Assembly (NCBI GenBank): GCA_017303635.1
Contig: JAFLCG010000005.1
Location: 186,001 to 250,000 of the forward strand
Direction of reading: 5' to 3'
Source: Anaerolineae bacterium
GTDB lineage: Bacteria; Chloroflexota; Anaerolineae; Aggregatilineales; Phototrophicaceae
Length of the DNA stretch: 64,000 bases
A program made the position numbers and the translations under genes. Under the pieces are notes generated by a model. That model did not search any database and had not been told where the DNA came from. It saw only the letters and a program-made list of their open reading frames with translations. Position 1 is the first letter of the stretch. Every line of letters starts with the position of its first letter. This document shows, piece after piece, positions 56,992 through 64,000 of this stretch.

Positions 56992-58365
56992 ATGCCTGCT
57001 TTAGACCTCATTAAATCCGAACCCGGCCCGCGTTTGGCTTTCCTTGAAAAGCCAGACGCGACTCAAATTGCCGAAACGCTGGTCGCCTTTGCCAATACCG
57101 AGGGTGGCACTATCGTCTTCGGCTTGAAGGACGATGGAGAAAGCGCACCCAAGAAGATCGAAAGCAAGGCGCTGGATAAAGCCCTCAAGGAAACCGAGGC
57201 GCTCTGCAATCCGCCTGTCGTCGTCGGCAACTGGGAAGAAGTCGAGTCCGAGAAAGGCACGCTCTACAGCCTGAAGGTACCGCGCAGCATCGAACTGCAC
57301 GCGCTGACCGATGGCCGGGTGCTGATCCGCAGCGGCATCAAGAACCGTCCGCTGGGCGGGCAGGAAATCCTCAAGCTGGCGAGCGCCCGCAGCACCGGCG
57401 ACTACGAAATGGAAATCGTCCCCGGCGCGACCATGGACGACTTCAGCAACAAGATGATCCAGGAGTATCTCTCCAAACGCGCCGAGCGAACCAAGCGCCC
57501 TTACAACGGCAAAGTAGCCGACCTGATGAAGGAAATCGGTGCGATTAATTCCGACGGTAAAGCGACTGTCAGCGGCATCCTGCTCTTCACCGAATATCCC
57601 CAGCACTGGCTGCCGCAGAGTAGCCTGATCTTCGCCAAGTTCGTCGGCAAGACGCCGCGCGGGGAAAACGGCCTCGCCGGTTACACCCGCCGCGAAGAAC
57701 TGACTGGCCCGGTCTCCCGGTTGATCGAAAATGCCTGGAACCTGATCTGGAGCGAGATGGCGGTCAGCGCTGTGGTCAAAGGGCTGGAACGCGAGGAGAC
57801 TTATGAATACCCGCAGTTCGCCGTCCGCGAAGCGATTGTCAACGCCGTCTGCCACCGTGACTACCGTCTGAAGGGCCGCCGCATCGAAATCCGCATGTAT
57901 TCGGATCGGCTGGAAGTCATCTCCCCCGGTGGACTGCCCGGTTTCATCACTGTGGAAAACATTGTGGATGAGCACTTCAGCCGTAATCCCCGGCTGGTGA
58001 ACGGTCTGTTCCAGTGGGGCTATATTGAAGAACTGGGCCTCGGTATCGACCGCATGATGGAAGTCATGCAGCAGGCCGGGCATAAGCCACCCTACTTTGA
58101 TGCTCGCCCGTACAGCTTCGCAGTCACGCTGTTCAACGAGCGCGAGAAGCAGAAAGCACCGGAGTGGGCGCGGAATACCAATCATCGGCAGGCGCGGGCA
58201 CTCCAGTACATCCGTGAACACGGGTCGATCACCAACCGCGAATACCGTACACTCTGCCAGGGAGTCTCGGCGGAAACGCTGCGTCTTGACCTGGCGGACA
58301 TGGTTGAACAGGGAATCCTGCTCAAAGTCGGCTCCAAAAAAGGCACTTACTACATTCTGAAGTAG
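56992..58365 (+). CDS. AlbA_2/Schlafen-like ATP-binding protein with winged helix
   Basis: 457 residues. The N-terminal AlbA_2-type domain is AETLVAFANTEGGTIVFGLKDDGE (about 26-49). A central GHKL-like ATP-binding part is ready in PQFAVREAIVNAVCHRDYRLKGRRIEIRMYSDRLEVISPGGLPGF and GLGIDRMMEVMQQAG. The C-terminal winged helix is ALQYIREHGSITNREYRTLCQGVSAETLRLDLADMVEQGIL. The same arrangement is found in transcription regulators and in stand-alone Schlafen-like/AlbA_2 proteins, including some defence genes. No toxin or nuclease gene is adjacent. It starts at ATG 56992; a TATGAT is near 56942. Confidence 0.83.
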   Translation: MPALDLIKSEPGPRLAFLEKPDATQIAETLVAFANTEGGTIVFGLKDDGESAPKKIESKALDKALKETEALCNPPVVVGNWEEVESEKGTLYSLKVPRSIELHALTDGRVLIRSGIKNRPLGGQEILKLASARSTGDYEMEIVPGATMDDFSNKMIQEYLSKRAERTKRPYNGKVADLMKEIGAINSDGKATVSGILLFTEYPQHWLPQSSLIFAKFVGKTPRGENGLAGYTRREELTGPVSRLIENAWNLIWSEMAVSAVVKGLEREETYEYPQFAVREAIVNAVCHRDYRLKGRRIEIRMYSDRLEVISPGGLPGFITVENIVDEHFSRNPRLVNGLFQWGYIEELGLGIDRMMEVMQQAGHKPPYFDARPYSFAVTLFNEREKQKAPEWARNTNHRQARALQYIREHGSITNREYRTLCQGVSAETLRLDLADMVEQGILLKVGSKKGTYYILK

Positions 58366-58402
58366 TCCAGCGGACTACCGGGGGACGGGGTCGCACAACA
58401 AC

Positions 58403-60691
58403 ATGTCCGCGCCATTCACCGTGATGATGCTGCTCACCGCCCTCGCCAGCGCGGTCTTATTTGGCGTGGTCGTCTGGGGTCGAGAGACTCGTCAGAAAGC
58501 GGATGTGTGGGTCGCGGGCATGCCCGCGGCGTTGACCATTGCCTGCCTGGCCCTGTTGAACAGTCCTGCCACCGACCTCACCAGTGGGATTCTATCCGTT
58601 TGCATTGTAGGCATCAGCGTCGCCGCCGGAATCGTCATCCTACGAGATACGCGGCCCACCGATGCCCGCGCCCGTCAAGTCTGGCTCGGCATCCACGCCG
58701 GGTGGGCGCTGGCGCTGGTCATCACGGCATTCCTCAGCCAACCCCTTCAGGTGGGTCAACCCGACTGGCTCGTACGTGCATTCAGCCCCTTTCACAGCCA
58801 CAGCCTGGTGCTCATCGTCGGTTATCTGATCGCGGGCACACTGCTCAACGCCCTGCTGCTGCAAGGGTTCTACATCGCACCCTTACCGGAAGTCGCCAAC
58901 CGCGCCCTCTACTGGGTACTGATCGTCACGGTCCTGTTTGTGGGCTTATTGCTCCTGACGGCGGGTACACCGCTCCTGACCGAAGGCGGGGCGCTGACGG
59001 CATTGGCGGGCATGATCGGCGTCGTTTATGCGCTGCGGTCATGGCGGGTATTCAACATCCGCAGCAGCTTCACCCTGGCAGCCCGCGGCCTGGTCATGAT
59101 CGGCCTGATGGCCTTGCTGACCGGGCTGGGCATGGTGATCTATACCGTCGGCAATTACACCACCAACGGCGAGCGCTGGCTGGCGATCATCTCGCTAGCG
59201 CTGCTCGCCAGCGTGTTATATGTGCCACTACGGTCGATGGTGGCACGCGGGCTGGACTGGTTGGTCGCACGGACTGCTACCGATCCGGGTCTGGCGACCC
59301 GCTTGTACAGCCAACAGGTCTCCAAGGCGTTAGAACTCGATCAACTGCTCAAAGTGGCGACCGAGACTCTTAAAGAGGTGCTGAAAGTTCGCTCGTCAGC
59401 TTTGCTGCTCGTCAGTGAAACCGACCGCTCCGATCAGCAGGTGGAACTCCGGTTGATGGCGGGCGATCTCCCCGATGATCTAAAAGGTCAGCGCGCCTTC
59501 ATCGGGCAGGAGAGCGCGATCTATCAGCGTTTGGCCTCGGATCAGGCTCCCCTGACCCAATTTGACATCAACTATGCACCCCAGTATGCCGCCATTCCAG
59601 CGGCGGAACGCACCTTCTTCAATCGACTGCGGATGAATGCCTATGCGCCGGTCATCGTCGATAATGCGCTGATTGGGGTACTGGCCTGCGGGGCCAAGCG
59701 TGACGACTCGCCCTTTTATTCGACCGATCTGGACGTGCTGACGACGCTGGCAAACCAGACTGGCGTGGCGCTCCGTAATGCCCGGTTGGTGGCGGATTTA
59801 CGGCACCTGAACACGGCGATGGGCCGTCTCAACAAGGGGCTCGAAGAAGCGCGCAACCAGGTGCAGCGGTTGGACTCGGTCAAGACCGATTTTGTGACCA
59901 TCGCCAGCCACGAACTGCGTACCCCGCTGGCGCAGGTGCGCGGATACACCGATATTCTGGATGCGGTCAACCAGCAAGGGATGCTTGACCCCGACCAGAC
60001 CACCACTATGGTCAGCAATCTGCGTAAAGCCACCGAACGCATGGAAGAGCTCATCGCCGCCATGCTGGATGTCAGCCAGTTGGATGTCAAGGCGATGGAC
60101 TTGCGCTTCGCCTCGACCACCCCGGAAGCGGTAATGCGGCTGGCAAGTGAGCCGCTGTTGGATGTGGTCAAGCAGCGCAAGCAGACTCTCTCTGCACGCG
60201 GTCTGAAGGCGCTGCCACCGATTCAAGCCGATATGCAGCGGTTGGTGCAGGCGCTCCGTAATGTGGTCGTCAACGCCATCAAATTCACGCCGGATGGGGG
60301 CCGCATCGAAATCACCGGCAGCCTGCAACCTGCCAAGTCACCGGATGAACGCGATCAGGTCTTGATCGTGGTGGCCGATACGGGCGTCGGTATCCTGCCG
60401 GAAAACCGCGAGTTGATCTTCCGCAAGTTCTTCCGCGCCTATGATCCGGGGCTGCACTCGACCGGCACCTACAAATTTATGGGTGCGGGGCCAGGGCTGG
60501 GACTGACGATTGCGCGGGGCATTATCGAAGGGCATGGTGGCAAAATCTGGGCGGAGAGTCCCGGCCATGACATGGAGAAGTTCCCCGGCGCGACCTTCTA
60601 CATTCAACTGCCCGTCAGCCCGCCGGAAGGCGCAACCCGCGTCAAACCGTTTGAGACGGGTGATGTGCGCTCGGTACGGAAATCGAGTTAA
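58403..60691 (+). CDS. Hybrid-free sensor histidine kinase with 7-8 TM sensor and GAF domain
   Basis: 762 residues. The N-terminal part (about 1-290) has seven to eight membrane helices. A GAF domain (about 300-465) follows, with ELDQLLKVATETLKEVL and LTTLANQTGVALRNARLV. A coiled coil leads to HisKA with His503 (ASHELRTPLAQVRGYTDIL) and HATPase with N box LRNVVVNAIKFTPDGG, VVADTGVGILPENRELIFRKFFRA and GPGLGLTIARGIIEGHGGKIWAES. The kinase has no response regulator next to it. It may sense a membrane or intracellular signal and act on a distant regulator such as the one at 30954 (inference). Confidence 0.9.
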   Translation: MSAPFTVMMLLTALASAVLFGVVVWGRETRQKADVWVAGMPAALTIACLALLNSPATDLTSGILSVCIVGISVAAGIVILRDTRPTDARARQVWLGIHAGWALALVITAFLSQPLQVGQPDWLVRAFSPFHSHSLVLIVGYLIAGTLLNALLLQGFYIAPLPEVANRALYWVLIVTVLFVGLLLLTAGTPLLTEGGALTALAGMIGVVYALRSWRVFNIRSSFTLAARGLVMIGLMALLTGLGMVIYTVGNYTTNGERWLAIISLALLASVLYVPLRSMVARGLDWLVARTATDPGLATRLYSQQVSKALELDQLLKVATETLKEVLKVRSSALLLVSETDRSDQQVELRLMAGDLPDDLKGQRAFIGQESAIYQRLASDQAPLTQFDINYAPQYAAIPAAERTFFNRLRMNAYAPVIVDNALIGVLACGAKRDDSPFYSTDLDVLTTLANQTGVALRNARLVADLRHLNTAMGRLNKGLEEARNQVQRLDSVKTDFVTIASHELRTPLAQVRGYTDILDAVNQQGMLDPDQTTTMVSNLRKATERMEELIAAMLDVSQLDVKAMDLRFASTTPEAVMRLASEPLLDVVKQRKQTLSARGLKALPPIQADMQRLVQALRNVVVNAIKFTPDGGRIEITGSLQPAKSPDERDQVLIVVADTGVGILPENRELIFRKFFRAYDPGLHSTGTYKFMGAGPGLGLTIARGIIEGHGGKIWAESPGHDMEKFPGATFYIQLPVSPPEGATRVKPFETGDVRSVRKSS

Positions 60692-60694
60692 TGG

Positions 60695-61528
60695 CTATCG
60701 CACAAGATCAAGCAGCAACTCACCCTCCGACCAGGACAGGTGTTGAGGATGAGCATCCAGGTCAATGAGTGAAGTCATCATCTGCTGGAAGCGCGCCACA
60801 TCGCCGGTTGTGAAGTAGTGATGTACCGGAATAGAGGAAGCAAAAGCGGTGCCGGGGTTCCACAACCGACCTACCTGCCGGGCAATCGCTGGAGCCGGAT
60901 CGATCAGCGTGACACCCTCCCCAACAATTTCCTGAATGACTTCCGCTAAAAACGGAAAGTGCGTACAGCCCAGCACGATCTGGTCGGCGCCCGCTTCGAC
61001 CATTGGACTCACCAGCCGTTCGATCACCGCCCTGCCCTGCGGGGTATCCCCGGTTCCCTCTTCAGCCAGCGTCACCAGTTCCGGCGCAACCTGCGTCAGC
61101 ACGCGCACATCACGGGCATAGGCCTTGAGAACCCGGTCATACAGCGGCCCCTCGGCAGTGGTGCGGGTCGCCAGCACACCGATGACACCTGTCCGAGTCG
61201 CCTCCGCCGCTGGCTTGACTGCCGGTTCCATGCCCACAAACGGAAAATCAGGATAAGCCTGCCGTAGCGGTAAGAGCGCTGCCGCACTGGCGGTATTGCA
61301 GGCCAACACGATCACCTGTGCGCCCTGCTCCATCAGGAACCGGGCAGCGGCGAAGGTGAACTGTTGGATTTCTTCAGTTGGACGTGGGCCATAGGGTAAA
61401 TGGATTTGGTCAGCGACGTAGCAAGTTGGGGCATCCGGCAGCAAGGCATGAATCTGCCGCAGCACCGATAAACCACCGATGCCAGAGTCAAAGACGCCGA
61501 TACAAGATTGGGAAGGCTGCGGGGTCAC
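60695..61528 (-). CDS. murI: Glutamate racemase
   Basis: 277 residues starting at GTG 61528. CIGVFDSGIGGLSVLRQI, YVADQIHLPYGPRP, the first catalytic cysteine C77 in VLACNTASAAAL, and the second C188 in LGCTHFPFLAEVI. It makes D-glutamate for peptidoglycan from L-glutamate without a cofactor. It is followed by the convergent sensor kinase gene, with only 3 bases between stops, and preceded by the C26 peptidase gene 6 bases upstream. Confidence 0.94.
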   Translation of the reverse strand: MTPQPSQSCIGVFDSGIGGLSVLRQIHALLPDAPTCYVADQIHLPYGPRPTEEIQQFTFAAARFLMEQGAQVIVLACNTASAAALLPLRQAYPDFPFVGMEPAVKPAAEATRTGVIGVLATRTTAEGPLYDRVLKAYARDVRVLTQVAPELVTLAEEGTGDTPQGRAVIERLVSPMVEAGADQIVLGCTHFPFLAEVIQEIVGEGVTLIDPAPAIARQVGRLWNPGTAFASSIPVHHYFTTGDVARFQQMMTSLIDLDAHPQHLSWSEGELLLDLVR

Positions 61529-61534
61529 GACCGA

Positions 61535-62266
61535 TCAGGCCGAGTGTCCGTTAGCGGCACTGACGAAGGCGCGGAAGAGACGCTTCATGGCATCGTCGTG
61601 CCGGTAGAGGTCTTCCGGGTGCCACTGGACGCTCAGGATGAACTTCTTATCCGGCAGTTCCAGCGCCTCGACCACTTCATCCGGCGCAAAAGCGGTGATG
61701 CGGGTATTCGGGGCAGGCTTATCCACCGATTGGTGGTGGATGCTGTTGACCTTGACCACCGTCGAACCGAGGATTTCCGCCAAGCGGCTTTCCGGGTCGA
61801 TGCGGACTTCGTGCATGAGGGTATTGCGCGGGGTGCGATCTGGAATTGTGTGGATCACACTGGTGCCGACTTCAGACGGAATATCCTGCACCAGCGTACC
61901 ACCATAAGCGACATTCAGGACCTGATGTCCCCGGCAGATGCCGAACACCGGTCGGTCATCCGCCGCTGACCAGCGCGCCAGTTGAATCTCAAGCCGGTCG
62001 CGGGGGTCATCGATATTGCCGGTCAGGGGATGGCATTGCTCGCCATACCAGTCCGGACGCACATCCCCGCCACCGGGAAGCAGAATACCATCCAAGCGGT
62101 CATAAATACCGCGCAGGGTGGTTTCATCCACGCTCACCGGAACGAGAATAGGCAAACCGCCAGCTTCCTCAATTGCCTGGATACAGGCGACATACGCCCG
62201 GTTGTATTCCCAACCGGTTGTTGGCGAGGTGAAGCTGGCGGTGGTGATACCGATCAGCGGCGGCAC
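61535..62266 (-). CDS. Class I glutamine amidotransferase-like gamma-Glu hydrolase (peptidase C26)
   Basis: 243 residues starting at GTG 62266, 3 bases after rplS. LIGITTASF at the start, LLPGGGDVRPDWYGE, the nucleophile C111 in FGICRGHQVLNVAYGGTLVQDI and the His in VQWHPEDLY give the C26 triad. The family includes gamma-glutamyl-GABA hydrolase PuuD. The substrate is probably a gamma-glutamyl compound; with murI directly downstream, a link to glutamate or wall turnover is possible (inference). Confidence 0.88.
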   Translation of the reverse strand: MPPLIGITTASFTSPTTGWEYNRAYVACIQAIEEAGGLPILVPVSVDETTLRGIYDRLDGILLPGGGDVRPDWYGEQCHPLTGNIDDPRDRLEIQLARWSAADDRPVFGICRGHQVLNVAYGGTLVQDIPSEVGTSVIHTIPDRTPRNTLMHEVRIDPESRLAEILGSTVVKVNSIHHQSVDKPAPNTRITAFAPDEVVEALELPDKKFILSVQWHPEDLYRHDDAMKRLFRAFVSAANGHSA

Positions 62267-62269
62267 AGA

Positions 62270-62617
62270 CTAGCGCCTCTTTTCCTTCAAACGGGCCGCC
62301 TTACCACGCAGATCGCGCAGGAAGTACAGCTGGGCGCGGCGGACCTTGCTGCTGCGGGTGACTTCGATCTTTTCCACACGGGGGCTCTTCAGCAGGAAGG
62401 TGCGTTCCACGCCGACGCCATGGCTGGCGATACGGCGCACGGTGAAGTTGGCATCATTGCCACCCCCACGCACACGGATGACCACACCCTGAAAGACCTG
62501 AACACGCTCCCGGTCGCCTTCAACAATGCGGACGTGAACCTTGACGCTATCGCCGGAGTGTACTTCCGGGTGACCGCGATCAACGGCTTCGAGCGCCGCC
62601 ATCAACTGCTCATTCAT
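62270..62617 (-). CDS. rplS: 50S ribosomal protein L19
   Basis: 115 residues, standard length. [31 protein letters not shown] at the start, [50 protein letters not shown] and the basic C-terminal [22 protein letters not shown] fit L19. It sits at the 30S-50S contact. It has a strong promoter (62682-62710) and a GC-rich hairpin in its leader (62640-62655). murI and the C26 peptidase follow at 3 and 6 bases, so wall and translation genes share a message. Confidence 0.96.
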   Translation of the reverse strand: MNEQLMAALEAVDRGHPEVHSGDSVKVHVRIVEGDRERVQVFQGVVIRVRGGGNDANFTVRRIASHGVGVERTFLLKSPRVEKIEVTRSSKVRRAQLYFLRDLRGKAARLKEKRR

Positions 62618-62639
62618 GACAACTTCCTTCCGAAATAAG

Positions 62640-62655
62640 CGCGCCGGGCGGCGCG
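62640..62655 (-). other. GC hairpin in rplS leader
   Basis: CGCGCC (62640-62645) pairs with GGCGCG (62650-62655) around a 4-nt loop, 23 bases before the rplS start. It lies between promoter and start and may serve as a ribosomal-protein leader structure; no known L19 leader family is recognised. Confidence 0.4.
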
Positions 62656-62681
62656 TTACAAACTGTCAACGGAATTAGGGC

Positions 62682-62710
62682 ATTATAGCAGCGGCTTGAG
62701 CCTGCCTCAA
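62682..62710 (-). promoter_or_regulatory. Sigma70 promoter for rplS-C26-murI
   Basis: On the minus strand TTGAGG (62710-62705), a 17-base spacer ending in TGC, and TATAAT (62687-62682) form a near-perfect promoter with extended -10. Transcription would begin about 60 bases before the rplS ATG. Confidence 0.75.
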
Positions 62711-62725
62711 GGGAGGATTAGCGCG

Positions 62726-63256
62726 TTAGGCTTGTAACCGCCGCGCCAGTCGCAGCAAGCCGATGACCGTCTTGGCGTCCTCGATCTCGCCCCGGTCGAT
62801 GCGGGCGAGCGCTTCCTGCAACGGAACGTGCTCCAGTTCAATAAATTCGTCGGCATCACCGGGTAAGCGGGACTCGGTCAACACAGTCGCCAAAAACAAA
62901 TGAATGTACTCGGTGGTGTAACCCGGTGCGGTATAGAGCCCACCTAACGGTTCAAGCTTGCCGGGACGATAACCAGTTTCTTCCTGCAATTCGCGAATGG
63001 CGCAATCCGCCGGGGACTCCAATGGATTACGAATGCCTGCCGGGATCTCCGTCTCCACCCGGCGGGCGGCGCTGCGGAACTGCCGCACCAGGAGCACCTG
63101 CCCTGCCGGGTCCAGCGCCACCACGGCCACAGCCCCGACATGCTGGATGACTTCGCGCATAGATCGCTGCCCATCCGGCAGCTCAACCTCGTTGACATCG
63201 AGCGTGACGATCTTGCCCGCATACAGGCGCTTCGAGCTGATGATGGTCTCGTGCAT
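62726..63256 (-). CDS. Nudix hydrolase (ADP-ribose pyrophosphatase type)
   Basis: 176 residues. The Nudix box G-x5-E-x7-REUxEExGU is complete in GIRNPLE...CAIRELQEETGY (about 75-97). N-terminal KIVTLDVNEVELPDGQRSMREVIQHVGAVAVVALD and VLLVRQFRSAARR, and LYTAPGYTTEYIHLFLAT after the box, fit the NudF/ADPRase subgroup. It hydrolyses ADP-ribose or related nucleoside diphosphate compounds in the cytoplasm. A terminator separates it from the upstream LysM gene; it is 15 bases before the rplS promoter. Confidence 0.92.
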   Translation of the reverse strand: MHETIISSKRLYAGKIVTLDVNEVELPDGQRSMREVIQHVGAVAVVALDPAGQVLLVRQFRSAARRVETEIPAGIRNPLESPADCAIRELQEETGYRPGKLEPLGGLYTAPGYTTEYIHLFLATVLTESRLPGDADEFIELEHVPLQEALARIDRGEIEDAKTVIGLLRLARRLQA

Positions 63257-63269
63257 AAACGAGGGCTCC

Positions 63270-63298
63270 CAATAAAAGAAGGGCGGTGATAGCCGCCC
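63270..63298 (-). terminator. Rho-independent terminator after LysM gene
   Basis: A GGGCGG/CCGCCC stem (63281-63286, 63293-63298, 6-nt loop) is followed on the minus strand by TTCTTTTATT. It lies 25 bases after the LysM gene stop at 63323 and 14 bases before the Nudix start. Confidence 0.75.
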
Positions 63299-63322
63299 CT
63301 CTGTCCATTCTGCTGGGGTCGA

Positions 63323-64000
63323 TTACGACGCTGGAATGACGATCTGCTGGTTGATGACAATCACATTGATGTTGGTGATGGTCGGGTTCGCCGACGCAAT
63401 CGACATGACTGGCACACCGCAGCGCAGCGAGATGCTGAACAGCGTATCGCCCTGAGCTACTGTATACGGGCTGGCGCATGTGCCCGTTCCCACGCTGATG
63501 GCACCACCGCCGCTATCGCCGGTCGTCAGGGTTGGGACCGTGGTAGCCGGTGGGAATACGCCCGTCGTACCGCAGCCGGGGATTGTGAGTTTCTGGCCGA
63601 CCAGTAGTTGGTTGATATTGACCACACCACTGGCGTTGGCAATTTCCTGATACCCCACGCCATAGCGCAGTGATATGCGGTACAGGTTCTCACCTGCCAG
63701 CACTTCATGGACACAATCTGCACCAGAGACAATCGGCTGCGTCACACCCAGGTTCGGGTCCGCAGTGGCGAAAGCCGTCGTCGGCACCGGAGTCGTGAAG
63801 AACGGATTGGCTGTCAGGGTCAGGTTGATGGCTTCCTGTTCCGTGGCACGGGCGATGATGGCCGTCACCGTCATGGAAGTCTCATCTAATTGACCAACCG
63901 AAAAATCCTGCGTAGGAGCCTGCAGGAAGGGGTCAACCGTGGCGATTGCGCCGCCCGTGCCAAAATCAGCGGTGGGGAAAGCCCCGAACGGATCCGGCGT
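63323..64000 (-). CDS. LysM-repeat protein (5' partial)
   Basis: The frame is open to the right edge of the window, so the N-terminus is outside; an internal ATG at 63874 is not the likely start because coding-like sequence (PFGAFPTADFGTG..., proline- and threonine-rich) continues before it. Two LysM domains are visible: CVHEVLAGENLYRISLRYGVGYQEIANASGV...LTIPGC and SPYTVAQGDTLFSISLRCGVPVMSIASANPTI...IVIPAS, joined by a Pro/Thr/Gly linker. LysM binds GlcNAc-containing polymers such as peptidoglycan. Paired cysteines flank each repeat. It is probably an exported wall-binding protein. Confidence 0.85.
   Translation of the reverse strand, partial: TPDPFGAFPTADFGTGGAIATVDPFLQAPTQDFSVGQLDETSMTVTAIIARATEQEAINLTLTANPFFTTPVPTTAFATADPNLGVTQPIVSGADCVHEVLAGENLYRISLRYGVGYQEIANASGVVNINQLLVGQKLTIPGCGTTGVFPPATTVPTLTTGDSGGGAISVGTGTCASPYTVAQGDTLFSISLRCGVPVMSIASANPTITNINVIVINQQIVIPAS

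Noticed and set aside
57001..58221. 406-residue open frame on the minus strand
   Set aside because: It is a shadow of the AlbA_2-type gene on the plus strand, which has domain motifs, a proper start and good codon use; the minus frame has none.
58507..59373. 288-residue plus-strand frame within the histidine kinase
   Set aside because: Arg/His/Gly-rich out-of-frame product overlapping the sensor domain; no start context or motifs.

Overview
The window looks like a chromosomal segment of a free-living bacterium, most plausibly a Chloroflexota (Anaerolineae-like) lineage. This is inferred from gene content and style: fairly GC-rich DNA with Shine-Dalgarno starts, many secreted proteins with Sec signal peptides and LysM repeats, B12-dependent radical SAM enzymes, a eukaryote-type GlnRS, and an MreBCD/PBP2/MinCDE/RodA block. 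No rRNA is present, so the assignment is not proven. There are about 60 genes, one tRNA and no CRISPR array.

Layout. 0-3.6 kb: an acyl-CoA catabolism fragment (AtuA C-terminal-like protein, enoyl-CoA hydratase, biotin-dependent carboxylase alpha chain). 3.8-9.4 kb: a peptide/nickel-type ABC importer with a fused two-domain ATPase. 9.5-19.75 kb: a very compact co-directional run (FmdB zinc ribbon, methyltransferase, amidohydrolase, two B12-binding radical SAM enzymes separated by a HicB-like protein, methyltransferase, PPC-domain protein, flippase, OsmC protein, orphan, glycosyltransferase). It could be a biosynthesis and export operon for an unknown surface or small molecule. 19.7-26 kb, minus strand: methyltransferase, phosphohexomutase, orphan, alpha/beta hydrolase and a Clp-family AAA+ protein whose first ATPase domain has lost its catalytic motifs. 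26.5-33.4 kb: an esterase-CapA fusion, a stand-alone receiver, NagZ-like GH3, an OmpR-type regulator and TilS.

33.4-42.7 kb is the shape and division-site supercluster mreB-mreC-mreD-mrdA-(membrane protein)-minC-minD-minE-rodA. It is divergent from tilS, with two mirrored extended -10 promoters. 42.8-53.4 kb carries gltX, tRNA-Gln(CTG) and its terminator, a HEAT-repeat protein, a serine hydrolase, a secreted tannase-like hydrolase behind four direct-repeat half-sites, a complete two-component system and glnS. 53.6-64 kb holds small membrane proteins, a methyltransferase/membrane protein/radical SAM set, an AlbA_2-type ATP-binding protein, a large orphan histidine kinase, murI, a C26 peptidase, rplS, a Nudix hydrolase and a LysM protein cut by the window end.

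The most unusual sequence-level signal is a set of dispersed short repeats (heptamers, GC-rich hairpins and a CAAAGCGGCAA-type repeat). They lie between genes and also in frame inside four coding regions, where they form extra linkers or loops. Other points worth following are the degenerate Clp-like ATPase, the OmpR-type direct-repeat array, a near-identical palindrome shared by two intergenic regions 28 kb apart, a probable leaderless gene, and several structured intergenic stretches with no recognised gene.
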